In this document: positions 52,460 to 60,431 of the stretch, in pieces
Position numbering within the stretch: position 1 is the first letter of the stretch
Layout: every line of letters begins with the position of its first letter
NCBI RefSeq assembly: GCF_014656295.1
Contig: NZ_BNCD01000010.1
Span: 124,001 to 188,000, forward strand
Reading direction: 5' to 3'
Length of the DNA stretch: 64,000 nt
Source of the DNA: Streptomyces sulfonofaciens
GTDB taxonomy: Bacteria > Actinomycetota > Actinomycetes > Streptomycetales > Streptomycetaceae
Made by a program: the position numbers and the translations under genes
Notes under the pieces: generated by a model
What the model was told of the DNA's origin: nothing
Databases searched by the model: none
Seen by the model: only the letters and a program-made list of their open reading frames with translations

Positions 52460-55129
52460 TCAGGCCAGGGTGCTGCTCGCGGACGCGCTGGACGGCGGCG
52501 CATCCGTGCCGGTGGGGCTTCCGACCGTGGTGCTGGGCACCGGGCCGCTCGCCGAGTCCGAGGCACCGGGCGGCGACGGGTCGTCCGTGGGTGAGCCGGA
52601 CGGCGGCGAGCTGGGCGACTGGGACGGCGGCTTCGAGGTGGGCGGCCGGCTGGTCGGCGGCTTGTGGCTGGGCGATTCCGTCGGGGGCTCGCTGGAGGGC
52701 TGGTGCGTCGGGCCCGAGGACGTGGTCGGCCGGTGCGGGGAACCGCCGCCGGGCGCCGTGCTCGTGGAGTCGCCCGGCGCCCGGCTGTCGGAGGCACTGG
52801 GGCTGCCGCTGGTGGCCGAGCCGGTCGGGTCCGGTGTGTCGCTGGGGCTCTGCGCCGGCTGGTCGGCCGTGATGCCGCTGCCGTCGTCCTGGCTCATGGA
52901 CGGGTCGGGGCCGACCTTGGTGGACGGCTCGTCGTGGTCCGACGTGGCGCCGAGGGTGACCACGGTGCCCAGCACTGCGGCGAGCACCGCACCCGCGCCC
53001 GCGGCCGCCAGATTGCGCCGGGTGTTCTTCGTCGCGGTACGCCGGTGCCCCGCAGACCGTCCGTCAGTGCCGTCGCCCGGCGCCTCGCCGCGGTGCCCCA
53101 CCAGGGGGGCCGTACCGCCGTCGCCCGGCCCACGGGCTCCGAAGGTGCCCGAGTCCGGTGCGCCCGCGCCCTCCGGACGGCCCGCGGCGGGCAGTCGGGC
53201 GGTCAGTGCGGTGCCGCTCGGCGCGACGGACGGGAGCTTGGCGGTCACGGGGTCCGCATCGGCCGCGGCGGCGCCGGGTGCCGCCGGAAGGGCGGCCGCG
53301 AACGAGGTCTGGACGGCGGCGGAAGGGGTCCGGCCCTGCGCATCGGGAACGGGTCCGGCAGGCATCGGCGCTGCCTGGCCCGGCGGCAGCGCGAGGGGGC
53401 GGGAGCGGTCCTCCACCAGGGCGAGGGCGCGCCGCCCCGCGACGGTGCCGCGCTTGTCGGCGAGCGCGCCCCGAAGCCCGATGGACGCCTCCAGCTCGGC
53501 GCGGGCCCGGTCGAGGCGGCCGTGGCAGAGTGCGAGGACGCCCAGTTCGTGGTGGAAGTAGGCCTCTTCCGCGACCTCGCCCGAGCGGCGCGCCGCCTCC
53601 TGTCCCGAGCGCAGGGCACGTTCCCAGACGCCCCAGTCGAGCCCGGCGGCGAAGGCGGGCGCGGCGGTGCGGGCCAGCCGGACGGCGAGACTGCGCTCAC
53701 CGCCCGCGGTGTGCTGGGTGGTGGTCCTCGGGATGAGGGCGGCGAGGGCGGCGAGGACGGCGTCCGCCTCGGCCAGCACCCGTTCGGGCCCGACCGAGGG
53801 GTGCCCGGCCCACCAGGCGTAGTGCTCTCCCGCCACCCGGGCGCGTTCCTCGGCGTCGTCGGCGAACCCGGACGCCTCCAACTGCGCCTGGACGCCCGCG
53901 GCAAGGCGGTAGCGGCCTCCGACCGGTGTGATGAGGCCACCGGCCAGCAGCTCGGCGAGGGCGGCGTCGGCGCGCGGCTCGGAGAGCAGCGCGGGCAGTT
54001 GCGCGCGGTGCGGCACCTCGCCGCCGAGGGCTACGGCGAAGCGCAGCGCGGTGCGGGCGGACGCGCTCAGCAGGGAGGCGAGCAGCGCGACGGGCGCGGG
54101 GCCCTCGGCCAGGGAGGGCAGCGGCAGCTCGGGGACGGCCCCGGCGGCCTCGGATTCGGCGGGGTCCGCGGCCCCGGCGCGCAGTTGGTCACGCCGCCGC
54201 AGCAGGGCGCCGGCCTGGACGAAGCGCGCCGGCAGTCCTCCGGACTCGAACCACAGGTCGCCGGCCCACTCGGTCTCCTCCTCGGTCAGCTCGCGGCCGA
54301 CGGTGTGCCTCAGCAGCTCCATGCCGGCCCCGCGGCCGAGGCCGCCGAGGAAGATCTCCTCCAGGTGGGAGTCGGCCGAGGGCGCGGTGACGTCCGGCGT
54401 GGTGGCGAGTGCGAAGGCGCACTCGGGCGTGGCGTCCAGCAGTTCGTCGAGCGCGCTCCCGCCGAACTCCAGGTCGTCCAGGATGACGACCGCCCCTATC
54501 TCACGGACCAGCTCGCCCTGGGAGGCGGCCGCCGGCCGGTGCAGGTCGCTGCGGTAGACGGTGCGGAACAGCTCGTGCAGCACGTCCTTGACGGTGCGGC
54601 GGTGCCCGGACAGCCGGATGACGCCGTCCGGGGCGAGGCCCGCGCAGTCCTCGGCGACGGCGTCCAGCAGGGTGCTGCGGCCGGATCCGGACGGTCCGGT
54701 GAGCCGGACGGAACGGCCGCGGGACAGCAGGCGGCCCAGCCTGGCGCGGTCCCCGTCGCGTTCGAGGAGCGGGAGCCCGGAGGGCAGGGGGCCCGAGGGC
54801 AGGGGCGGGCGGGCGGCCCTGGCCAGCTCGGCACGCTCGGCGGCGGTGCGCTTGACCGGGCGGGGCGGACGGCGGTCCGGCGGGCACGGCTCGACCTCGC
54901 TGCCGTCGACCGGGTTGACGGTGACGAGGAGGTCGCCGGAGACCAGCCGCACGGCGCGGGCGGGCCTCGGTGCGCTCTTGTCCTCGGCGGCCGCGAGCGG
55001 GTCGCCCGCCTGGCCCTGGCCGCCCGCGGGGCCGTCGCCTGACACGCCCGAGGCGGCGGGGGTGGCCGCGTCGGCGGGGTCGCCCGCAGGACTGCGGTGG
55101 TCTTCGGGTCCGCGGTTCATCGGATCCAT
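52460..55129 (-). CDS. Membrane-anchored STAND-like protein with altered P-loop and Ser/Pro/Thr extracellular tail
   Basis: 889 residues. Disordered N-terminus (1-105), an NB-ARC/AAA-like module with P-loop GPSGSGRST at 145-153 and Walker B VVILDDLEF, winged-helix and helical repeats (about 350-560), a linker, one membrane helix (about 706-730), and a 159-residue extracellular tail rich in Ser, Pro and Thr. The essential P-loop Lys is Arg here, so ATP hydrolysis may be lost. Topology puts the ATPase module inside and the tail in the wall. No kinase or effector domain is seen. ATG 55129 (or 55120) chosen. Confidence 0.8.
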   Translation of the reverse strand: MDPMNRGPEDHRSPAGDPADAATPAASGVSGDGPAGGQGQAGDPLAAAEDKSAPRPARAVRLVSGDLLVTVNPVDGSEVEPCPPDRRPPRPVKRTAAERAELARAARPPLPSGPLPSGLPLLERDGDRARLGRLLSRGRSVRLTGPSGSGRSTLLDAVAEDCAGLAPDGVIRLSGHRRTVKDVLHELFRTVYRSDLHRPAAASQGELVREIGAVVILDDLEFGGSALDELLDATPECAFALATTPDVTAPSADSHLEEIFLGGLGRGAGMELLRHTVGRELTEEETEWAGDLWFESGGLPARFVQAGALLRRRDQLRAGAADPAESEAAGAVPELPLPSLAEGPAPVALLASLLSASARTALRFAVALGGEVPHRAQLPALLSEPRADAALAELLAGGLITPVGGRYRLAAGVQAQLEASGFADDAEERARVAGEHYAWWAGHPSVGPERVLAEADAVLAALAALIPRTTTQHTAGGERSLAVRLARTAAPAFAAGLDWGVWERALRSGQEAARRSGEVAEEAYFHHELGVLALCHGRLDRARAELEASIGLRGALADKRGTVAGRRALALVEDRSRPLALPPGQAAPMPAGPVPDAQGRTPSAAVQTSFAAALPAAPGAAAADADPVTAKLPSVAPSGTALTARLPAAGRPEGAGAPDSGTFGARGPGDGGTAPLVGHRGEAPGDGTDGRSAGHRRTATKNTRRNLAAAGAGAVLAAVLGTVVTLGATSDHDEPSTKVGPDPSMSQDDGSGITADQPAQSPSDTPDPTGSATSGSPSASDSRAPGDSTSTAPGGGSPHRPTTSSGPTHQPSSEPPTESPSHKPPTSRPPTSKPPSQSPSSPPSGSPTDDPSPPGASDSASGPVPSTTVGSPTGTDAPPSSASASSTLA

Positions 55130-55360
55130 GGTGAGTGCCCCCAAGAGCGTTGCCCGCCGAGCCGTCCCGGCCTCGTGCACACCGCGCTGTCGCTTCGGGT
55201 CCGGTGCCCGTTGCCCGGGTCTGTCCATACAACGGGTCACCGCACCCTAGACCTCACCCGGTGGCCGGGAACAGCCGGGGTGGCGCAGCACCCGGCTCAT
55301 CACCGTCTCGCATGGATTGCCCGCGAGGTGCACTTCAGTGGATGTTGTCCGGATATCCGG

Positions 55361-55684
55361 TTACACGCGGGGCAGGGATTCGAGTCCGATGCCGCCCTCG
55401 ATGGCGAGGATCCGGTGCAGTCGCGTGGCCACCAGCAGCCGCTGCATCTGGGGAGGCACGTCGCGCAGGACGAGCCGGCGGCCGCACCGCCCGGCTCTGC
55501 GGTGCACGCCCATGATGACGCCGAGCCCCGTGGCATCCCAGGAGTCCAGCTCTGACAGGTCCAGCACCAGGTCACCGGCGCCGTCGTCGACGGCCGAGTG
55601 CAGGACCGTACGGGCGTCCGCCGCGCTGCGGACGTCGAGGCGGCCCCCGACGACCAGCTCGGTGTGGTCGCCCCTGATGTGCAT
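55361..55684 (-). CDS. STAS-domain anti-anti-sigma factor-like protein
   Basis: 107 residues, one SpoIIAA-like STAS domain. The phospho-acceptor loop reads DSWDATGLGVIMG; the usual second Ser is Thr, which could still be phosphorylated. Such proteins bind a partner-switching kinase and free a sigma factor. No kinase or sigma gene is next to it. ATG 55684 follows GGGGAG six nt upstream. Confidence 0.87.
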   Translation of the reverse strand: MHIRGDHTELVVGGRLDVRSAADARTVLHSAVDDGAGDLVLDLSELDSWDATGLGVIMGVHRRAGRCGRRLVLRDVPPQMQRLLVATRLHRILAIEGGIGLESLPRV

Positions 55685-56029
55685 ATGCGCTCCCCGAGAG
55701 TGTGGTGTCCCTTTTCGTCTTTCGTCTTTCGTCGCCGCACGTGCCGGCGCGGTCCGCGTGGTCCGCCCGGGCCGCGCGCGGTGCACGCGGTGTCCCCGGC
55801 CGTCGGCTGGTCGGGCCGCGCGCGGTGGTCCGGCTGTGCGGAGTCCGTGGCGTCCGTGCCGCGTGACCCGTCGACAGGTCACTGCGACTGACGGCCGTAC
55901 GGACACGGGAGTTGCTGCTTGCAGGCGAACCGATGCCGAATTCACCCCGGTGGGTGACCATGGGGTTGACACTCGACGTCGGTTCCGTCCGGCGGCCGCT
56001 GAGGGGTGCGTGGCGCCGGATCCGGTCGT
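55685..56029. other. Region between STAS and hydroxyacyl-CoA dehydrogenase genes
   Basis: 345 nt upstream of the STAS gene. It contains three tandem copies of TTTCGTC (55713-55733), i.e. a purine tract GACGAAA x3 in the 5' leader. No gene seen; no convincing sigma-B type promoter found. Confidence 0.5.
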
Positions 56030-56878
56030 TCAGTGCGGATAGAAGCCCTGTCCGCTCTTGCGGCCGATGTCGCCGGCGTCGACCATCCGGCGCATCAGCT
56101 CGGGCGGGGCGAACTTCTCGTCCTGCGTTTCGGTGTAGATGTTCTCTGCCGCGTGCAGCAGGATGTCGACGCCGGTGAGGTCGGCCGTGGCGAGCGGTCC
56201 CATGGCGTGGCCGAAGCCCAGCTTGCAGGCCGTGTCGATGTCCTCGGCGGTGGCCACGCCGGACTCGTAGAGTCTGGCCGCCTCCACGACGAGGGCCGAG
56301 ATCAGCCGGGTGGTGACGAAGCCCGCCACGTCGCGCCGGACCACGATGCAGGTCTTGCCGACGGACTCGGCGAAGTCCCGTGCGGCGGTAAGGGCTTCGT
56401 CGCTCGTCTTCAGGCCGCGGACCAGCTCGCAGAGCTGCATCATCGGGACCGGCGAGAAGAAGTGCGTGCCCACCACGCGCTCGGGACGGGTGGTGACCGC
56501 CGCGATCTTGGTGATGGGAATGGCGGAGGTGTTCGAGGCGAGCACGGTGTCGTCGCGCACCAGCTTGTCGAGCGCCCGGAAGATCTCGTGCTTGACGTCG
56601 AGCTTCTCGAACACGGCCTCGACCACGACATCGGCGTCCGCTGCGGCGTCCAGATCGGTGGTCGTGGTGATCCGGGCGAGTGCCGCGCCGGCGTCCTCGG
56701 CCGTCAGTCTGCCCTTGGCGACGAACTTGTCGTACGAGGCCTTGATGCCGTCGGTACCACGGGTGAGGGCGGCGTCGGTGATGTCGCGCAGGACGACGTC
56801 CCAGCCCGCCGCTGCGGAGACCTGCGCGATTCCGGACCCCATGAGCCCGGCGCCGACGACGGCAAGCTTCCGTGCCAC
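56030..56878 (-). CDS. 3-hydroxybutyryl-CoA dehydrogenase
   Basis: 282 residues. The NAD motif VVGAGLMGSGIAQ is followed by the catalytic His/Glu segment THFFSPVPMMQLCEL and the C-terminal helical domain (GFVTTRL, GYGHAMGP-like LGFGHAMGPLATADLTG). It oxidises 3-hydroxyacyl-CoA or reduces acetoacetyl-CoA, matching the thiolase 18 kb away. GTG 56878 with AGGGGAG upstream. Length is normal for the stand-alone enzyme. Confidence 0.94.
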   Translation of the reverse strand: MARKLAVVGAGLMGSGIAQVSAAAGWDVVLRDITDAALTRGTDGIKASYDKFVAKGRLTAEDAGAALARITTTTDLDAAADADVVVEAVFEKLDVKHEIFRALDKLVRDDTVLASNTSAIPITKIAAVTTRPERVVGTHFFSPVPMMQLCELVRGLKTSDEALTAARDFAESVGKTCIVVRRDVAGFVTTRLISALVVEAARLYESGVATAEDIDTACKLGFGHAMGPLATADLTGVDILLHAAENIYTETQDEKFAPPELMRRMVDAGDIGRKSGQGFYPH

Positions 56879-57045
56879 TGTGTGACTCCCCTGTCCCGTA
56901 CTGCCACCGGCACGGCCCCATTGCCGCCCCGGGACGCCATTGACGTGTGCAGGACCCTAGCGCCCGAAGGGCCGCGATGGGGCGTGACGAGATGCGTGTC
57001 ACGTCCCTCCTGACGCATATCACACCGCTGCCGGGCGCCGGGGGC

Positions 57046-57687
57046 TCATCCTTGGCCGCGTACCGCGTAGTTGAGCACTGTTTCGCTCAGGATGTCCTCG
57101 GTCGCATCCAGTAGGTCGAGCACCTCGCGGGAGACCTCCTCGGGCGAGCGCCCCGTGACCATCCGGCGGCCGATGACGCCCATGACGGTCTGGTGGATCC
57201 AGTTGATCTGCCCGGCCATCAGGGTCGGCGTCGGGTCGTCCGGGGCCGCGCCGGTCTCCTCCCGCAGGGTCTGCTCCAGGTTCTCCAGGACGACCTGCCC
57301 GACGCTCCACAGCCGGGACCTGAGCGTGGGCGCGTCGTGCACCACGCGCATGAAGTGCTCGTAGCCCTTGACGAGGCCGACCCGGGGTGAGACGGACTCC
57401 ACCTCGTCCCGCAGCTCGCGCAGTACGGCGCGGGCCGCGGACTCGCCCGCGTCCCGGCCGCGCACCCAGCGCGAGAGGCGGTCCACGACGCCCGACATCC
57501 GGTCCAGGAAGAGGTCCTCCTTGGCCGGAAAGTAGTTGTAGACCGTGTTGACGGAGACGTCCGCGGCCTCGGCGACCTCGGCGACGGTGACCGCGTCGAA
57601 ACCGCGCTCCAGGAACAGGCCCGTCGCGACGTCCGAGATGTACTGCCTGGTCTGCCGCTTCTTGCGCTCCCTGAGCCCCTCTGCCAT
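57046..57687 (-). CDS. TetR-family regulator of the adjacent ABC exporter
   Basis: 213 residues. Helix-turn-helix TVAEVAEAADVSVNTVYNYFPAKEDL (about 25-60) and an all-helical ligand domain. Divergent from a DrrA/DrrB-type ABC pair across an 80-nt AT-rich gap, the classic layout for a local repressor of a drug or metabolite exporter. Confidence 0.9.
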   Translation of the reverse strand: MAEGLRERKKRQTRQYISDVATGLFLERGFDAVTVAEVAEAADVSVNTVYNYFPAKEDLFLDRMSGVVDRLSRWVRGRDAGESAARAVLRELRDEVESVSPRVGLVKGYEHFMRVVHDAPTLRSRLWSVGQVVLENLEQTLREETGAAPDDPTPTLMAGQINWIHQTVMGVIGRRMVTGRSPEEVSREVLDLLDATEDILSETVLNYAVRGQG

Positions 57688-57767
57688 GCGGCCATCGTAC
57701 GTTCACTGGAGACAGATGATTTTTGGGGTCATTGCAAAATTTCAGTGTCTCTGTTTTTCTGTTGGGC
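57688..57767. promoter_or_regulatory. AT-rich divergent promoter region, tetR/ABC exporter
   Basis: 80 nt with far lower GC than its surroundings. Contains TTGCAA (57733-57738) as a candidate -35 for the ABC genes, and CACTGGAGACAG and CAGTGTCTCTG, partly inverted copies of each other that may be operator halves. Confidence 0.45.
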
Positions 57768-58550
57768 ATGCCCCTCATCAGTACGTCCGGCCTGGCCCGG
57801 ACCTTCCTCACCGGACGCGGCCCCGTCGAGGCCGTGCGCGGTATCGACCTGTCCGCGGAACGCGGTGAGATCCTCGGCTTCCTCGGCCCGAACGGCGCGG
57901 GCAAGACCACCACGCTCCGGATGCTCACCACCCTCCTCGCACCCACCGGCGGCACCGCCACCGTCGCCGGCTGCGACCTGGCGTCGGACCCCGTGGGCGT
58001 GCGCGCGAAGAGCGGCTACGTGGCCCAGTCCGGCGGCGTCGACCCCGGCATCCCGGTGCGCGAGGAACTCCTCACCCAGGGCCGGCTCTACCGGCTGCCG
58101 AAGGCGGAAGCGGCCGCCAGGGCCGAGGAGTTGGCGCACGACCTGGGCCTGAGCGCGGTGCTCGACCGCCCGTGCGGAGCGCTCTCCGGCGGCCAGCGGC
58201 GGCGGCTCGACATCGCGATGGGCCTCACCCACCGCCCCGAGGTCCTCTTCCTCGACGAGCCGACCACCGGCCTCGACCCAGGCAGCCGCGCCGACCTGTG
58301 GGAGCTGGTGCGCAGGCTGCGCGACGAGCACGGCACCACCGTCCTGCTCACCACGCACTACCTCGACGAGGCGGACGCGCTCTGCGACCGCATCGTGGTC
58401 ATCGACCGGGGCACCGTCGCCGCCGAGGGCACTTCGAGCGCGCTCAAGCTCCGCTACGGCGGATCGCTCGACGCCGGCCTCCAGGAGACCTTCCTCGCCA
58501 TCACCGGACGCGGCCCGGCGTCCTCCGACACCGCTCCCGTCGCCGTGTAG
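57768..58550 (+). CDS. ABC exporter ATP-binding protein (DrrA type)
   Basis: 260 residues. Walker A GPNGAGKTT, signature LSGGQRRRLDIA, Walker B VLFLDEPTTGLDPGSR and the C-terminal GTSSALKLRYGG are those of daunorubicin-resistance-type ATPases, which export hydrophobic drugs or lipids. ATG 57768 (MPLISTSGLARTF) rather than the upstream GTG at 57723, which lies in the promoter region. Confidence 0.93.
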   Translation: MPLISTSGLARTFLTGRGPVEAVRGIDLSAERGEILGFLGPNGAGKTTTLRMLTTLLAPTGGTATVAGCDLASDPVGVRAKSGYVAQSGGVDPGIPVREELLTQGRLYRLPKAEAAARAEELAHDLGLSAVLDRPCGALSGGQRRRLDIAMGLTHRPEVLFLDEPTTGLDPGSRADLWELVRRLRDEHGTTVLLTTHYLDEADALCDRIVVIDRGTVAAEGTSSALKLRYGGSLDAGLQETFLAITGRGPASSDTAPVAV

Positions 58551-58629
58551 GCCCCACCCGTAGCCGTACGGACCCCGCTGCCGCCCGCTCGCCGCCGTGC
58601 GGGTCCCGAACCGTCAAGGACGCCCATCG

Positions 58630-59385
58630 ATGCAAGCCCTGCTCTCCGACACCGCGCTGATCTTCGGGCGCTACGCCCGGCAAACCCTCCAGTCCCGTTT
58701 CCAGATGCTCTTCGGCGTGCTGATGCCGCTGCTGTACCTGCTCTTCTTCGGTCCGCTGCTCACCGGTCTGCCGCTGGCACCGGGCGCCAGTTCCTGGCAG
58801 GTCCTGGTGCCCGGTCTGCTGCTGCAACTCGGGCTCTTCGGGGCCGCCTTCGCCGGTTTCTCGATCATCATCGAGAAGAACCTGGGCGTGGTGGAGCGGA
58901 TGCGGGTCACCCCGGTCAGCCGGCTCGCGCTGCTGCTCGGCCGCACCCTGCGCGACACCGCCCTCTTCCTCTTCCAAGCGGTGCTGCTGGTACTGGCCGC
59001 GATCGCCATGGGCCTGCGGGCGCCGCTCGCCGGGGTACTGATCGGCTTCGCCTTCACCGCCCTGCTGACCCTCTCGCTGTCCTGCCTGTCGTACGCCCTG
59101 GCACTGCGGGTGCGCACACCCCAGGAGTTCGGCCCCGTGGTCAACGCGGTCACCATGCCCTCCATGCTGCTGTCCGGGCTGATGCTGCCGATGGCGCTCG
59201 CCCCCGGCTGGCTCGACCTGCTCTCCCACCTCATGCCGCTGCGCTACCTGGTCGACGCGATGCGCGACGCCTACCTCGGCCGGTACGCCACGGCCGGCAT
59301 GCTGTACGGGACGCTGGTGGCCACCGCCTTCCTCACCCTGGCCCTGGTGGTGGGCACCCGGGTGTTCCGCAGGGCGGGGGCGTAG
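58630..59385 (+). CDS. ABC-2 exporter permease (DrrB type)
   Basis: 251 residues with six predicted membrane helices, opening with TLIFGRYARQTLQSRFQML-type residues (ALIFGRYARQTL) and containing the ABC-2 signature region VTMPSMLLSGLMLPM and LPLRYLVDAMR-like MPLRYLVDAMRD. Forms the channel with the ATPase 79 nt upstream. ATG 58630. Confidence 0.92.
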   Translation: MQALLSDTALIFGRYARQTLQSRFQMLFGVLMPLLYLLFFGPLLTGLPLAPGASSWQVLVPGLLLQLGLFGAAFAGFSIIIEKNLGVVERMRVTPVSRLALLLGRTLRDTALFLFQAVLLVLAAIAMGLRAPLAGVLIGFAFTALLTLSLSCLSYALALRVRTPQEFGPVVNAVTMPSMLLSGLMLPMALAPGWLDLLSHLMPLRYLVDAMRDAYLGRYATAGMLYGTLVATAFLTLALVVGTRVFRRAGA

Positions 59386-59408
59386 CAGGGGCCCCGCCCG
59401 CCGCTGCG

Positions 59409-59442
59409 GGCCGCACCGGCAGGCAGGCCGCACCGGCAGGCA
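59409..59442. repeat. Two tandem 17-bp repeats
   Basis: GGCCGCACCGGCAGGCA twice (59409-59425, 59426-59442), with a partial third copy after; in the gap between the permease and the adenosyltransferase. Confidence 0.85.
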
Positions 59443-59542
59443 GGTCCCACCGGCGGCCCGGTGCCGCCGCACGGGCACGTCCGGCCGCGGCACGGCCGCA
59501 GGGCCCGGTGCCCGGCGGCCCGGTCCGGCCTAGGCTGGCCCC

Positions 59543-60115
59543 ATGGTCAAGCTGACACGCATCTACACCAGGACCGGCGACACGGGCACCACCGCCCTCG
59601 GGGACATGAGCAGGACGGCGAAGACCGACCTCAGGATCGCCGCCTACGCGGACGCCAACGAGGCCAACGCGGTCATCGGCACCGCGATCGCGCTCGGGCG
59701 ACTCGGCGAGGAGCTGGTGAAGGTCCTCGTGCGCGTGCAGAACGACCTCTTCGACGTCGGCGCGGACCTGTCCACGCCGGTCGTCGCGGAGCCGGAGTAC
59801 CCACCGCTCAGGGTGGAGCAGCCCTACGTCGACCGGCTGGAGGCGGACTGCGACCGCTTCAACGCCGATCTGGAGAAGCTGAACAGCTTCATCCTGCCCG
59901 GCGGCACGCCCGGTGCGGCACTGCTGCACCAGGCGTGCACCGTCGTCCGCCGCGCTGAGCGCTCCACCTGGGCGGCGCTGGAGGTGCACGGCGAGACGAT
60001 GAACCCGCTCACCGCCACCTATCTGAACCGCCTCTCGGACCTGCTGTTCATCCTCGCGCGGGCCGCGAACCGCGAGACGGGCGACGTGCTGTGGGTGCCG
60101 GGCGGCGAGCGCTGA
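59543..60115 (+). CDS. ATP:cob(I)alamin adenosyltransferase (PduO type)
   Basis: 190 residues. N-terminal TRTGDTGTTALGD is the ATP-binding loop of PduO-type enzymes; SFILPGGTPGAALLHQACTVVRRAER carries the conserved Arg residues. It makes adenosylcobalamin for IcmA and other mutases. TAGGCT (59531-59536) stands 6 nt before ATG 59543, so the transcript is leaderless. No B12 riboswitch is visible. Confidence 0.95.
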   Translation: MVKLTRIYTRTGDTGTTALGDMSRTAKTDLRIAAYADANEANAVIGTAIALGRLGEELVKVLVRVQNDLFDVGADLSTPVVAEPEYPPLRVEQPYVDRLEADCDRFNADLEKLNSFILPGGTPGAALLHQACTVVRRAERSTWAALEVHGETMNPLTATYLNRLSDLLFILARAANRETGDVLWVPGGER

Positions 60116-60431
60116 GCGGACACCGGGAGGCGGCCGCTTCTTTGGCCTGAACGGGTACGTGAGTGCGCTCACACCGTGCGGGGCCACCGTGCACGGCGCG
60201 GGCGGCCGCCACCGCCGCGGCGGTGCGCCGGCGTCCGGGGTCCTGCCTGCGGCGCGCGGAGCGCGCACCGGTGCCGTGCGCACCGGGCGCCGCGGGCGGT
60301 GCGCGGACGGCACCGCGGACGGCCTGCACCCTTCGGCGTACCGCGGCTGCATCCTTCGATGTACCGCGGCGGCCGCGGGCTCCTTCCCCAGGACCAGGCG
60401 CCCGGGGGCCCGGGCGGTGTTGGATGGCTCC
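60116..60431. other. Intergenic, adenosyltransferase to histidine kinase
   Basis: 316 nt, GC-rich, with GTGCGCACC-type short inverted repeats. A TTGGAT box at 60420-60425 may be the kinase -10. No gene seen. Confidence 0.4.

Noticed and set aside
52664..55042. 792-codon plus-strand frame opposite the STAND-like gene
   Set aside because: Gly/Arg-rich shadow; the minus strand shows P-loop, membrane helix and tail in sensible order.
59386..59542. Cobalamin riboswitch upstream of the adenosyltransferase, icmA or meaB
   Set aside because: The adenosyltransferase and icmA appear leaderless and no B12-box-like sequence was seen before any of the three.
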